From the NCBI RefSeq assembly GCF_910589235.1, contig NC_060960.1, positions 5,310,339 through 5,374,338 on the forward strand: a stretch of 64,000 nt of DNA, given 5' to 3'. The translations under genes and the position numbers were made by a program. How positions within the stretch are numbered: position 1 is the stretch's first letter; every line of letters begins with the position of its first letter. Below the pieces are notes generated by a model. That model was not told the origin of the DNA, did no database searches, and saw nothing but the letters and a program-made list of their open reading frames with translations. Source of the stretch: Vespa crabro. Its lineage: Eukaryota > Arthropoda > Insecta > Hymenoptera > Vespidae. Shown here one piece after another: positions 27,626 to 61,164 of the stretch.

Positions 27626-29299
27626 TCACTTCTTATTTACAAAATCTTCTCCCTTCTTGATATTCTTTTTTAACTCTGGAATAGCAGCCTCTAGTAATTT
27701 TTTTTCGTAAGCATTAAGGTCACCATATCCCATAACTTTTTCAACTCCACTTTTCTATGACATTAAGAGATTTTATTTTAGTAACAAATATATACTAAAA
27801 ATGAGAGTAAAGGAATTCTACTTACACCCAAGAGAACAGGAGATGAGAAATATTTAGTATTGCAGATATCAGACCTAACGTAAGAGCATTCAACTATTCC
27901 CTGTTGTCCTTTCAAAGCTTTGAGTAGTGAGAGAGTAAAGCGAGCTCCAGCATATGCCATTGATAAAGTAGCCGAGCCAGTACCAGCTTTTGCTTTTACA
28001 ACTTCTGTACCAGCCTCCTGAATTCTCTCTGAGAGTTTCTTTGTTTCGCTTTCAGAAAAAGAAACACTGGGTTTAGTTTGCGAAAGCAGAGGAATAATGG
28101 TAATGCCACTGTGTCCTCCAATTACTGGTACTACTACTTCTTGTGAATTTAAACCCTAAAGAAATGACATTTATCAATTTATTGCTTTTATTATATAATA
28201 TGTGTTTAAACAATCTTTACCTTGGCTTCGCCAACGAATGCACTTGACCTGACAATATCGAGAGTAGTTACACCAAATACTCTCTTAGGGTCAAATACAC
28301 CAGCTTTTTCTAATGTTTCGCAAGCAATAGGTACAGTACTGTTAACTGGATTAGAAATGATGGCAATTAATGCTTTTGGGCATACTTCTGCAGCCGCTGC
28401 GGCAAGATCACGTACAATAGAGGCATTTGTATTGAATAAGTCATCCCTTGTCATTCCTGGTTTTCGAGGTACACCAGCAGGAATTACTACGATCTGGAAT
28501 AATATTTATGATTAATTATAATTTTTTATTTGTATAATTTTAACAATAATATTTTTAATTTATTTATTTATTAGAATTTATATACCTCTACACCTTTTAG
28601 CGAATCTTTTAATTGGGTTGGACCCACATAACCCGTAACTTTTGAAGGTGTATCGATATGAGAGAGATCAGCAGCGACACCAGGTGTGTTTACTATATCG
28701 TATAAAGATAATTCGGTGACGAGAGGAGATTGTTTTAGCAGCAGTGCCAATGGTTGCCCAATTCCACCACTTGCTCCCATAACGGCGACCTTGACATCGC
28801 GCTGTGAATATGTACCAAAATTACAATGAATACATGAAATAATCATTTTATTCCACGATCTCTTTTCATAGTACATACTAGTTCACTTCATTTTTTTCAA
28901 TATCCACTGTTTGAAAATATACAAATATGACAAGAGTCTCATCGTATTTTTTCTTTTTTGCTTGACTCACGGGATTGGGATTATTCATTGATTTAATCAC
29001 TGTATCCGAAATTTAGAAAATTAACAAATGAATGATATTCGATTGCGTAACAATTTTTTCTTACCATTTTTTATATAAAAATCTACGTAACATGCGAAAT
29101 AACGTTAATCAAGAAAGTAATGTTTGTTGAGGTTAGATCCGTATAGAATCGTGTCTTTGTCTAAACCGTAAATGAGAAAATAGAAATTTAGAGGTGTTTT
29201 AATTATTTGCTTAAAAAAATTTACCCTAGTGCTCGTTGAAAATCTTTTTGCTCCTTGCTGAACAATATTTAGAGTTGGTTTTAAAAAACGGGGCAGCAT
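27626..29299 (-). CDS. Mdh2: Mitochondrial malate dehydrogenase, complete, 5 exons
   Basis: This is an NAD-dependent enzyme of the mitochondrial matrix that converts malate to oxaloacetate in the TCA cycle and malate-aspartate shuttle. Exons in coding order: 29299-29225, 28801-28586, 28493-28221, 28155-27826, 27754-27626. They encode 340 residues (human 338), and every exon ends on a codon boundary. The N terminus (MLPRFLKPTLNIVQQGAKRF) is basic with no acidic residue, as expected of a matrix-targeting presequence. The Rossmann NAD motif GASGGIG is at 34-40. The substrate loop AGVPRKPGMTRDD carries Arg107 and Arg113. ISNPVNST follows, and the catalytic His is His203 in VIGGHSG. The tail KKGEDFVNKK is family-typical. 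The presequence exon is separate from the catalytic exons. The gene converges on 14-3-3epsilon and diverges from kibra. No defect is seen. Confidence 0.97.
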
Positions 29300-29560
29300 T
29301 TTTGCTTGATTATCGATAAAATTTAAACGATTTTAACGAACGAACGATACCGATGATATAAATGATGTCGAATATTCAATAACCCTCGTCAAAGACACAC
29401 TCGTGACCTTCGGGTAATGATTCCAACTCTCTTCAGCTCTACTTCCACAGCCTGGCAACGTGCAATAATCTTTGCAGCCAGAGCATAGTAAATCGGACGG
29501 ACATGCGCATTACGTTCGTATGTAAAATGGCGGACGATAAGCGCCAATATACGAATTGAT
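29300..29560 (-). promoter_or_regulatory. Probable Mdh2 promoter
   Basis: This is the sequence upstream of the Mdh2 start codon on the minus strand, with higher GC than the flanks. AAAATGGCGGA at 29524-29534 matches the YY1/Pho core and is about 225 bases from the start codon. The transcription start is not defined. Confidence 0.4.
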
Positions 29561-30700
29561 TAACACATGTCATAACTGTTCGAATTGAAATGTTTATTTT
29601 TTCGAAGAAAACGTAATATTCATTCGTTTGTTTGTTACTTTTATCTTTTTCTTTTATTTCTCTGTCTTTGAATATTACTATTTAATCAAAATTTCGATCG
29701 TCCCCATTCCTACAAAATTAAAAAGAGCCACCTTATCCTATAATTGATTTTCATTTACTGTAATATATCGAAGTTTAAAAACATTGCGCAGTATAATGTG
29801 AATTCGTAGCATTGTGATACTGATAAGACACGATTTATCTTCATTTGCTCAAAGAGAATCAATAAATCAATAAATTCTTTTACTTATGGAACTTTCCAAC
29901 GACACGTGCCGTTCATTGTTACTCGAAGCATATTATTGAATGATCGTTCTCATAATACAGAATAAATTGTATCGAATACGAACTCTTTCGATCAGATTTT
30001 TTATATCGTTCAATTTACAAATTAGTTTAATGTCATCGCGATTCGCTGTTGTGCGTTATTATCTTTTATGTCGATATTAACGGTCGATGTTACTTGACCG
30101 ACTGAAATACTGCTTTCAATTAGCTTCCTAATACATCCAATATAATTCTTTAGCGCACTCTATCATAAAATTTAAAAAAAGTAGTGAACTATACGTTATA
30201 TTGTGTCTTCATCTAACGTATATATTCTACAACTATATAATTTGTAGTTCAAATTCTTAACAATATCGGCGCCACGATCTGTTTCCTTTGATGAATAGTC
30301 GATAATATCGTATGCGACATAATTGATATGAAATACGAAAGTTGAAAATGATCAGTTTTAAAAGAGGACATGTCTAGATTTAACTTCTCATTCTGGCTAT
30401 TCGATTATATAATATTTACAAATCACTTTCGGTCAAATAAAATATTTGGACATGCTTGATTGGAATCAAAATAATTTCAAGATTAAGTGATTTTACATAA
30501 ATCAAAAATATAATCTAAATTTCGATTAATTATTAAATTAATTTCAAAAATTCACACATTCGTTAAAATAAATATTTCGTGATTTGCATACATGGAATAT
30601 ATCATTGACATCTCTTTAACATGTCTATTCTAATGTCTTATTAGCTTCCAAAAAGGATTCAAAAGTAAGATGAAAAGAAGAAAATTTATGTAAGAGAGGC
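29561..30700. other. Divergent Mdh2-kibra spacer, AT-rich part
   Basis: Unique-looking AT-rich sequence with no gene, strong repeat or clear motif. Confidence 0.6.
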
Positions 30701-31249
30701 TATTCTTATACTTGTTCATTATAGAAAGAATGAAACGATTAGAGTATACGAAAGAACGGGAGCGAGCAGAATCGTGATAGAGAAACGAATATGCAGCGTG
30801 GCGAGAGAGTTACGCGTTGTAAGTGAGTATGAATAGAGAATCCATGGGATCTCGGAGCGCACCTGCATCGTTCTTGTATGCTGGCGCCACATAGTAGGAA
30901 ACGCGTGAAACATATGGAAAGGGGGCTTTGCGCTTTCGTCCGCTCTCGGCGTCGTTCGTGCGGTCAGAGACACGAGAGAGCGATACACGGCTCGTCGAGC
31001 GAACAAGACGCGGTGCAAGAAAGACAGAGATAGAAAGAAGAAAGAGGGAGAGAGAGAAAGAGAAAGAAAGAGAGAGAGAGAGAGAGAGATCATCGAGTTC
31101 GGCGATGGTGGGGATATTTTGCGAACAGTTGCTGCTTCCTCGATGGCAAAGAGAGGGGGAAGTTAAGCGAGAGGAAGCGAACGAACGAGCAACCAAGGAG
31201 TGGGGCGCGGGGAAAGAAGAGAGAAAGACCAAACGAGCGAGAGAGAAAG

Positions 31250-31271
31250 AGAGAGAGAGAGAGAGATAGAT

Positions 31272-31334
<63 letters not shown>
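31250..31334. repeat. (GA)n / (GATA)-like purine tract
   Basis: About 85 bases of GA repeat with a few GATA interruptions, in the kibra upstream region. Confidence 0.9.
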
Positions 31335-31336
<2 letters not shown>

Positions 31337-31638
31337 GTCGAGCGTGCACAGCATGAACGTCCAGTAGTGGCATGTCTCAAACACTCGACATGCTCGTAGC
31401 TGGTGCGAGCTGTTAATACTCGTCAAAAGTATAAAACCGTTGCTACATTATATCGCAGTATATTAAATAAATTATTACGTTATTCCTCAAGAAATTCTAT
31501 GTACGTAAGTACATACGTATATAGAACGTACGTGATCTCGACCGTGGTTTTGTTCGACGACGTCAAGAGTAGTACGTGGAAGTTCGAGATAGAGCAGCAA
31601 GTGGTGCGACCCGAAGCGAAGTTAGTAGTCGAACGATC

Positions 31639-31686
<48 letters not shown>

Positions 31687-32195
31687 AAGAGAGAAAGAAA
31701 GAAAAAGAAAGAGAGAGAGAGAGAGAGCGGATTCGCGTTTTTTTTTCGAGAAGCCAAGAGAAAAGGTGCCTTCCAGATCGACGTCGGTAGAACTGGTGGT
31801 ATCTTTGGAATTCGACGGTCGTGCAGTGTGTGTATATATATGAGGGACAAGAAGAAAGGGTAAAAGAGTGGGAGAAGGTGGAAGAGAAAGAGAGAAAAAG
31901 GGGTGGGGGAACGGAAAGGAGAAGAGAAGGTAGTGGAGGAGGAGGTGGAGGAGGGGCAGGGGCAGAGAAGGGAAGAAGAGCGAGTACGGTGAAATGTGCT
32001 TCGCGGCGGCCCCTTGGAAGCTGGTGATAGCGGCGCGCATCGCTTAAAGCAGGTCGCGAATTCTCGATGCCGCTGGCGGCTACCGCCGGTCTACACTGCT
32101 GTGAAACTCGCTTCGCGTCGTCCCGTCTTGACGTCGCGTAAAAGTCAACGGATTCATCCGAAGAACATTCATTCTGTCGAGAGATAGACTTTTAT

Positions 32196-32236
<41 letters not shown>

Positions 32237-32322
32237 GTCTGTCTTTTTCTGTCTCTCACTTTTTTTTTTTACTGTCAATCAATCTGTTTGTATTTGTCTG
32301 TCTGCCTGTCTATCTGTCTATT

Positions 32323-32354
<32 letters not shown>

Positions 32355-32639
32355 CCGCTCGCTTGCTCGCTCTCGTACACTCTCTCTTTGATTCTCGTGT
32401 GCATACATTCGGGCAATGATACGCGCATGCTCGTCGTATGACGAGGATCGCATTGATGAAACGCAAGAGGATGGGATATTCTTCGTTTAATTAAAAAGTG
32501 TGTTCGAATAGCGCGGCGTGTCCCGGCACCGGTTCACGACTACTATGTGCTACGTTGACCTCGTTGTTTTGACGCTATTATCTTCGTGCGAAAAGTCATA
32601 AGGCGAGGAGAAAGAAAAGAAAGGAAGGGAGGAAGGTCG

Positions 32640-33134
32640 AGAAGAAAGAGAAAAAAGAAATAGAGGAGGAAGAAGAAGAAGAAGAAGAAGAAAAAGAAGA
32701 AGAAGAGGAGAAGGAGGAGGAGAAGGAGGAAGAAGAAAAAGAGGAAGAGGAGAGTCAAAGAGCGTAAGGGATAGTCAAAGAGACTCGTACGCGAAGGAGG
32801 ATGACGCACTGCTGCCACACCGCCCTTTCTTCTTTAGCCGTCGTCTCCGTCATCGTCTCCGTCGGCTTCATTGCCACCGGCATCGTCGTCATCGCCATCA
32901 TCGCCTCCGCGTTCAAGCCGTGGACTCGTGCTTAAAGACGTGCGTGAGTGAGTGCGTCGTACGTCGTACGTAGTGCATGCGTGCATGCGTGCGTGCGTGC
33001 GTGCGTGCGTGCTCGCTCGCTTTCAGTCACGAATAATAATAATAATAATAATAACAATAATAACAATAATAATAGTAAGAGGAAGAAGAAGAAGAAGAAG
33101 AAGAGGGAGAAGAAGAGGAAGAAGAAGAAGAAAA

Positions 33135-33169
<35 letters not shown>

Positions 33170-33210
33170 AGAAGAAGAAACAGAAGAAGAAAAGAAGAAG
33201 AAGAGAACGA
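32640..33210. repeat. Two GAA/GGA-type purine tracts
   Basis: Polypurine runs at about 32640-32755 and 33080-33210 flank a CpG-rich segment. They read as Lys/Glu/Arg or, on the other strand, Phe/Leu/Ser and are not coding. Confidence 0.85.
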
Positions 33211-34079
33211 AGAAGGTGACGAAGAGAAACGCAGTGTCCGGCCGGCCCCGTACATATTACGATCGATGCGCCGAGCGGAGGCGCGCACGCGCGCGCTCCG
33301 ATAAATCATACAAACTATCGCGCGAGAAGGGGAGAACGGTATCGGTGCCTCGGTGATCAAACCGACAGAGACCCGAATATCGTCGTCTTAGTTTTGCAAT
33401 CGAGTTGTCGTTTCTTTTTTCTCTCTCCTTTTTGTCCCTCCTCCCTCACTTTTTCTCCTTTCTTTTTTTCTTTCTTTAAAATAAGAAAAAAGAAAAAAAA
33501 AGAAAAAGGGAGAACTCTTAAGGATTCGGAGGGAACTCACTGGCCGCCGGCAGCCGGCCGGCTGCGCTCTAAAGAGCGCTGGAATTCCGCTCGAAAGGAA
33601 TCCGAAGGCGGAGACTTTTGACGTCACTTGGCTCATGATAATGAAGTATTCATGATGGCGGAGTAGCAAGGAATATATACATAGTGCACGTGCGCGTTCG
33701 GTCCTCGTGTTTTTCTCTCTCTCTCTCTCTCTCTCTCTCACTCACTCACTCACTCTTCCTATCTATCTGTCTATCTATCTTTCTCTTATTTTCTGTGTTG
33801 GTGTGAGTGCCTCCGATCGTCCTCATCGCCATACGACGTCGTCGTTCTCCTCGTCGCAGACCGAGCGCGTATCGCCGTCTACGTCGCGCTTCGCCGACGA
33901 GCAACGAGTCGCTCTTCCCCCACTTCGAGTGCTCGTACTCGCGGCGAACTACTGAGTGGCCGTACCCCCCACTCCACATTTCGTTTTCGTTGTTGCCGCC
34001 GTCGCCGCAGCCGTCGCTGCCGTTGCCGCTATCGCTGCTGCTGTCGCTGCTGCCGTCGCGTCGCATCGCGTCGTCGCCG

Positions 34080-34090
34080 TCGTCGTTGCT

Positions 34091-34123
<33 letters not shown>
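34080..34123. repeat. (CGT)n trinucleotide repeat
   Basis: A CGT/CGC-rich repeat of about 44 bases or more, in the GC-rich island about 350 bases before the kibra start codon. It is probably in the promoter or 5' UTR. Confidence 0.85.
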
Positions 34124-34125
<2 letters not shown>

Positions 34126-34463
34126 GCGACCGGCCGCTTGCGGCTCCCCCTCCCCTTCGACAGTTTGCTCTTTCCCCACCCTTGCTCGTCATCTACCACC
34201 CTACCACCCTACTACGCTACACCCTCTCCGTCTCCCTCTCTTCCACCCCCTTCCCTCTCTCTCTCTCCCACCCTCCCAATCCCACTCTCTCGTTCTATCT
34301 CTCTCTCTTTCTTTCTCTCCGCGTCGCGCCGTCGTCGCAGCGGCGTATATGTGTGCGCGCGCCTCTTTCGAGCGTGTGCTCGCGCGCGCACGGAGATATG
34401 CGCCCGTCGACCGCCGCCGCTCGGTGATAGAGAGTTTTGGATGGATTTAGAGCGCAGTGAAAT

Positions 34464-55995
<21,532 letters not shown>

Positions 55996-56328
55996 GTGAG
56001 TTTTCTAAATTCTTTGTTTCTTTTTTCTTTTCTTCTTTTTTCTGATTTTTCTTTTTCCATTTTTTTTTATATTGATCGATCGAAAAATTATTCTCAGCTT
56101 CTCAGCTTATATGTGAAAATATTTATTTTGTCCTTCATATGAGAATTGTATGGTTTTTTTTAAAACAACAAAAAGAAAAAACGAATCCCCAGAGAAAATG
56201 GAAAAGCGAGAGTACAAAAGAAAAAAAGAAAAATAAAATAAAATAAAATAAAATAAAATAAAATAAATGTGATTGAAAAGGAAAAGAAAAAAAAAATTGA
56301 AGAAATACAAAGCTTCGAGCTCGTTCAG

Positions 56329-56397
56329 GATGTTGCTGACAATGCGTTTATGGATTTGCCTCTTGATCTCGATGCCGATGAACCTTACGCAGCATGA
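56329..56397 (+). other. Possible alternative terminal exon of kibra (unproven)
   Basis: An acceptor-like GTTCAG precedes a 66-nt open stretch and a TGA stop (56395-56397). In the phase left by kibra exon 3 it reads DVADNAFMDLPLDLDADEPY then AA and stop. Splicing from 55995 would give a 133-residue protein with both WW domains and an acidic tail. The segment is more codon-like and GC-richer than the A-rich intron before it. The polypyrimidine tract is poor, and I do not know this peptide from any family. It could also be a relic of an unrelated gene. Confidence 0.25.
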
Positions 56398-57400
56398 ATT
56401 TATTTAGACGAAAGAGGGGTCGTGTGGACTTTTAAATGGGAGACGGTGGGAGCCGCGTAGACAGGAAGTCATTCCGTGAGAAATCATGTTACTTCCGGTC
56501 ACTCGGTGCACCCTCGCATACTCTCATACAACACCGGTTGGGACGATTATCCCTAACCGAGATTAAATCGTTTTTGCTTATCCCTCCTCCTTGTCACCCC
56601 ATTACCGATGCGTATCTTCCCGATGCGTTAATGTCTTTTCAACGAAATTAAAACGAAACGAACTAGGACATATTTAGTCATATTCAAACGAATGGTAATA
56701 ACTTCTTCTTATGAAATCAATCGAAATCGAAATAACGAGATTGTTTTCGTTCGATATGAATATCAATGGAAATTAATTTTATCGAATATTTATAAGTGAC
56801 ATTCATTTATTTTCTCTCTCGTTCTTATAATTATTCCTCCTGCACGACTTATTTATTTCTTCTTATTTATATATATTCTTTTTTGCTTATATCTGTTTTT
56901 TTTTAATCTTATCTTTTGTTTATTACGTTTTTAATTGATTATTATTTCTTTTCCTTCGTTTCTTTTCTTTCTTCTTCTTCTTCTTCTTTCTTCTTCTCTT
57001 TTTCTTCTTTCCGACTTTTCGTAAATATATCGTACATATATTTACGATCTCGGAAAAGTAGAAGAAGTTTATCGATCGATTTTATTGAATATCAAAACGT
57101 CGGATATCTAAGTATTATTTCTTTTCTCCTTTTCTACGTATCTGTTTCGTTGTTTCCTTAAGTATAAACAATTAGTTTTCTATATATTACATCGGATAAT
57201 ACTAGTTTACATAATAATAGTAACAATAGTCCTCTCGACCGGATGATAGAAATTCTCTACAATTAACAATGCTTCATTTCTATACATGACGTCGTAATAA
57301 TAGCGATCCTTTCATAATAACATTTTCTTTAATATTAACAATTAAAATGATGGCACTAGGTAAAGAATTTTTTATTCCAGTTAACTTATTCGTTTTAATT

Positions 57401-57403
<3 letters not shown>

Positions 57404-57450
<47 letters not shown>
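57404..57450. repeat. (AT)n microsatellite
   Basis: About 47 bases of AT repeat followed by short CACATA repeats. Confidence 0.9.
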
Positions 57451-57456
<6 letters not shown>

Positions 57457-57650
57457 CATACACATACACACACGGTATCCTTGAAAATATAATCTTCCAT
57501 AGATGAATATTTATAAAGTTATGTTATATAATATAATTGCTGCTCCGAATGATATTCAAATCTAATGAATAATTAGCTAATTGGCTAATGTTGATGTAAT
57601 AACTCTAATACGATAGAACGAACGTAAATACCCGAGCTCGTTAGAATTCC

Positions 57651-57744
57651 TTTTTTATCACGATTGAAAAAGGATGTAAGATAGTCGATATAGATTATTT
57701 TTTATCACGATTGAAAAAGGATGTAAGATAGTCGATATAGATTA
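57651..57744. repeat. Perfect 47-bp tandem duplication
   Basis: 57651-57697 and 57698-57744 are identical copies beginning TTTTTTATCACGATTG and ending GTCGATATAGATTA. There is no low-complexity core apart from the T6 start. Confidence 0.92.
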
Positions 57745-57770
57745 GTAGTTTCGAGAATTCAGATTAGTCG

Positions 57771-57773
<3 letters not shown>

Positions 57774-57811
<38 letters not shown>

Positions 57812-57825
57812 TCTTTCTCAGTAGG

Positions 57826-57874
<49 letters not shown>

Positions 57875-57895
57875 GGAAAAGAAAAAGAAAAAGAA
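57774..57895. repeat. (CT)n followed by (GA)n, inverted-repeat tract
   Basis: A CT tract (about 57774-57819) and a GA tract (about 57826-57895) are separated by a few bases including CAGTAGG, so each strand can fold back on itself. Confidence 0.9.
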
Positions 57896-58497
57896 ATAAA
57901 AATGATTTTTCGAGATATAGAGAGAGGAGGAGAGAGAGAGAGAGAGAGAGAAGGAATGCCAATGTACGGTATATTTATTTCGGGCGAAATACTGCTCGCA
58001 TGATGTCATCGTCGATTTTCGAGATCGACTTTGGCGCGCGCCTTTACATTTCGAGAGACGTTGCAAGTCGGAGGAGACGTTTCGTCGACAGCTGCGAGCG
58101 TTCTTCGTGAGGGCAAACCGCACCGTCAGGAGGAAAAAAAAAGATAGATCGATAGAGAGAGAGAGAAAGAGAGAGAGAGCGAGAGAGAGAGAGAGAGAAA
58201 CGAGAAAGAGAAAAAAGAAAAAAAGAGACCAAAGATCTCGATTCGATCTTCGAGTAATGACTGGAAGAGGTAAGGGAGCGAGCGATGTGTAGAGGATATC
58301 CCTGTCCTTCTTTCTACCATCGTAAGGCCGATCGTTCGGTCTCACTTGCACTTATTGCATCCGCTCTCGGGTTCTCTTCTGCGTGCACGCGTTCTCGCGA
58401 GCGCAACTCGCTCACTCCGCTCTTGCATTCCGATGCAAATGGCCCTTCCCTCCTCTATATCCTCTTCTCTTTCCACCTTTCGACCCTCCTCCAACTT

Positions 58498-58530
<33 letters not shown>

Positions 58531-59266
58531 ATCTTCGTCATTCTTTAAGAGGTAGATAGATAACCCGCGACTTAAAGCTAGTGGCACCTCATCCATGGAA
58601 CCAATGTCATTCTACCAAGTCCACGTAATCTACTCCACTTCTCTTCTTCTTCCTTTTTTCTTTCTTTTTTCTTTTTTGATTTTTCTTCTTCCTTTTCTTT
58701 TCCTTTTCTTCTTCTTCTTCCTCTTTTTCCTTTTCTTCGCTTTCATCTTCCTCCTTTTTATTTCTTTTTCCATTCTCTTTCTATCTCATTTTATGCGCTA
58801 TATTTCTATCACGCCTTATACGTTACGTACATACGTTCGATCTTTCGTTTACGTTATCCGATTATTTTCTTTTTCGTACTTGTTACACTCAAGCGTTTCG
58901 ATCGATATTATAAAAGTCCCAAACGACGATTATAAATTAATTTAAAAATAGAATCTAATATGTAAAATTATCATTTGATTTTTATATCATTATATTAGGA
59001 TTGACAATATTTTCGATTGTTCCGTTGATTTTTCGTTCAATGAGAATCAATGTTATACGATGTATTCATTATCGTAAAAATTTATGTAAAGAGGAAGGGA
59101 ACAGAATATCATCATTAAACAAAAATATAATTAGACGGATACGATAATCGTTATAAGAAAGGATATTATCGTATATATTGAGTTCTTAATGATATAATAT
59201 TGAATATAATTTTTCTTTCGTATCAAACGATCGAATATCATCTTTAGTAATTCAATCTCCTCCCCC

Positions 59267-59306
<40 letters not shown>

Positions 59307-60314
59307 CTCTTTCTCTCTCTTTCTCTTTCTCTCTTCGTCTTATCGCGTAGGATTTACAGTGTGCTCCGTACGGAATGCGCATGGTTCGTGAACTTGCCGT
59401 TTCTTCGAGGGGAGAACGAAAATCTTTCGTGATCTCTTAACCCTTAACGGTTCATTGTCGCGCTGACGCTCGACGTGAAATTTTATTGTTTCGGTCACAA
59501 TGTCGAGGGTCGTCCAACGTGACTCGACTCGTGATTTATCGCTACCAACTTACTCGAATGATAAACGAGGAATTCTCGATTGGCCGATGTTTCCTCGATG
59601 TTTCATTTTCTTTATTTCTCACTTTCTTCCTTTTTTCCTTTTTCGTTATTTATATCATTTCATATTATCTTTATTTCATTTCATTTCATTTCATTTTAAT
59701 TTATTTTATCTTATTTTATTTTTTTCCATTTATTTCCCTATTTATTTCAATGTACATAAATATATACTCGCTTATACACGGAAAGCTTATTATACACGAA
59801 AAACTTCGTCGAAGTTTTATTAAAGAAATATTTCGATTATTTTCATTATGTTGTTGAGGTTTTACTTTCTTTCTTTTTCTTTTTTTTTTTTTTTTTCGTT
59901 CTTTACATCATTTAATATTATCTTCATTTCATTTCATTTCATATCATATCATTTCATTTAATTTAATTTCATTTTATTTTATTATATTTTCTGAATTTAT
60001 TTCATTATTTATTCCAAATGTATAATAAATATATAGACGCTTATACGAAAAACGTCATCGAAGTTTTGTCAAAGATCTATTTCGATCGTTTTATCGTCGC
60101 GGTTGTCGGCACTGCAGTCGTTTCCTCGCATCAGACGCATTTCATCTTGCGACACGTGAGAATACGCTAACGTAATTCTCGATTCCAAGGAATTTCGAAA
60201 GTTTAGAATTGGTTTTGCGAAGACGTCATAATGACCTTGGTAGTTGCGTTCTTTCATTTCCAGTTACGAGTTCAGAGAACGAATCTCTTTATTTAAACGT
60301 TCATCGTTATTTCG

Positions 60315-60354
<40 letters not shown>

Positions 60355-60857
60355 TATACGTATATATGTATTAACGAAAACTTTTGCTACTGAAAGTAAA
60401 TAATGAAATTTTCCTATTTGCATTTCTCCAGGAATAAGGGAAATGAAACGATTACATATTCAATCCGCGAAGACATTTAAGAAGTATTATACACACGTCC
60501 TAATGATAATTAAATCAATTTAATTAATGCTTCGACTAATTGTAATTCTATCCTCGAATACTAATACTATTACTATTATTATCACTACAACGAATACACT
60601 CGTATTGGACGTTTATTCGAAACAGAAAGAAGGAACGTATAAAGAGGGGAATGATCGTTCCATCTGTTGTTCATAACAAGATTCGTCAAGGTACGGGCAA
60701 TTAATCGCAAATGGAATTTTGCCGAAGGAATTCGAGACATCAAGGAATTCGGGGGTTTAGTCGAAAAAACACACCGACCGTTGGAGCCAGAGAATTTGGG
60801 AAAAGTCGCAAGTCGGTAGGGACAAAGTCCTCGTTCGGAGTGTAAGAGAAAAGAGAG

Positions 60858-60865
<8 letters not shown>

Positions 60866-60932
<67 letters not shown>
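60866..60932. repeat. (GA)n microsatellite
   Basis: About 67 bases of GA repeat in kibra intron 3. Confidence 0.95.
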
Positions 60933-60934
<2 letters not shown>

Positions 60935-61164
60935 CAATCTCCAAGTCGAAAATGTTTGCAAGCCAAGAATTCTTTGGATTTCGTGCCATGCGGCTAGAGA
61001 ATGTCTGGCTTGGATCCGACGAAAGTATTTCGGAAGAGCCGTTCGTTGCTTCCTTCTAGTCTCGCATGCACCCCTCCTCGTTCAACGACGGACCCTCGAG
61101 ATGCGAGAGGAATCTTAATTGTCATTTATTTTTGCCCACCTCCGCCTACACATACATACATATA

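Larger units (their letters stand above)
30701..34463 (+). promoter_or_regulatory. kibra upstream / 5' UTR region, purine- and CpG-rich
   Basis: GC content rises toward the kibra start. The region is crowded with strand-biased tracts: (GA)n at 31067-31090, 31250-31334 and 31646-31686, (CT)n at 32202-32229 and 32326-32354, GAA/GGA purine runs at 32640-32755 and 33080-33210, (CT)n at 33714-33739, and (CGT)n at 34080-34123. A possible core promoter lies near 33.6-33.7 kb, with a perfect CRE TGACGTCA (33619-33626), a TATA-like GAATATATAC (33671-33680) and an E-box CACGTG (33687-33692). GAGAG sites could bind a GAGA-type factor. In-frame TGA at 34458-34460 closes the kibra frame just upstream of its ATG. 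The open frames here (Ser/Leu, Arg/Glu, Ala/Val) are artefacts of the repeats. Confidence 0.5.

Noticed and set aside
28222..28515. 97-codon open frame on the plus strand
   Set aside because: It is the antisense shadow of Mdh2 exon 3, which has clear family motifs on the minus strand.
30719..34450. Many long open frames rich in Ser/Leu, Arg/Glu, Ala/Val or Pro upstream of kibra
   Set aside because: All are translations of (CT)n, (GA)n, GAA and CGT repeats in several frames and both strands, with no conserved domain.
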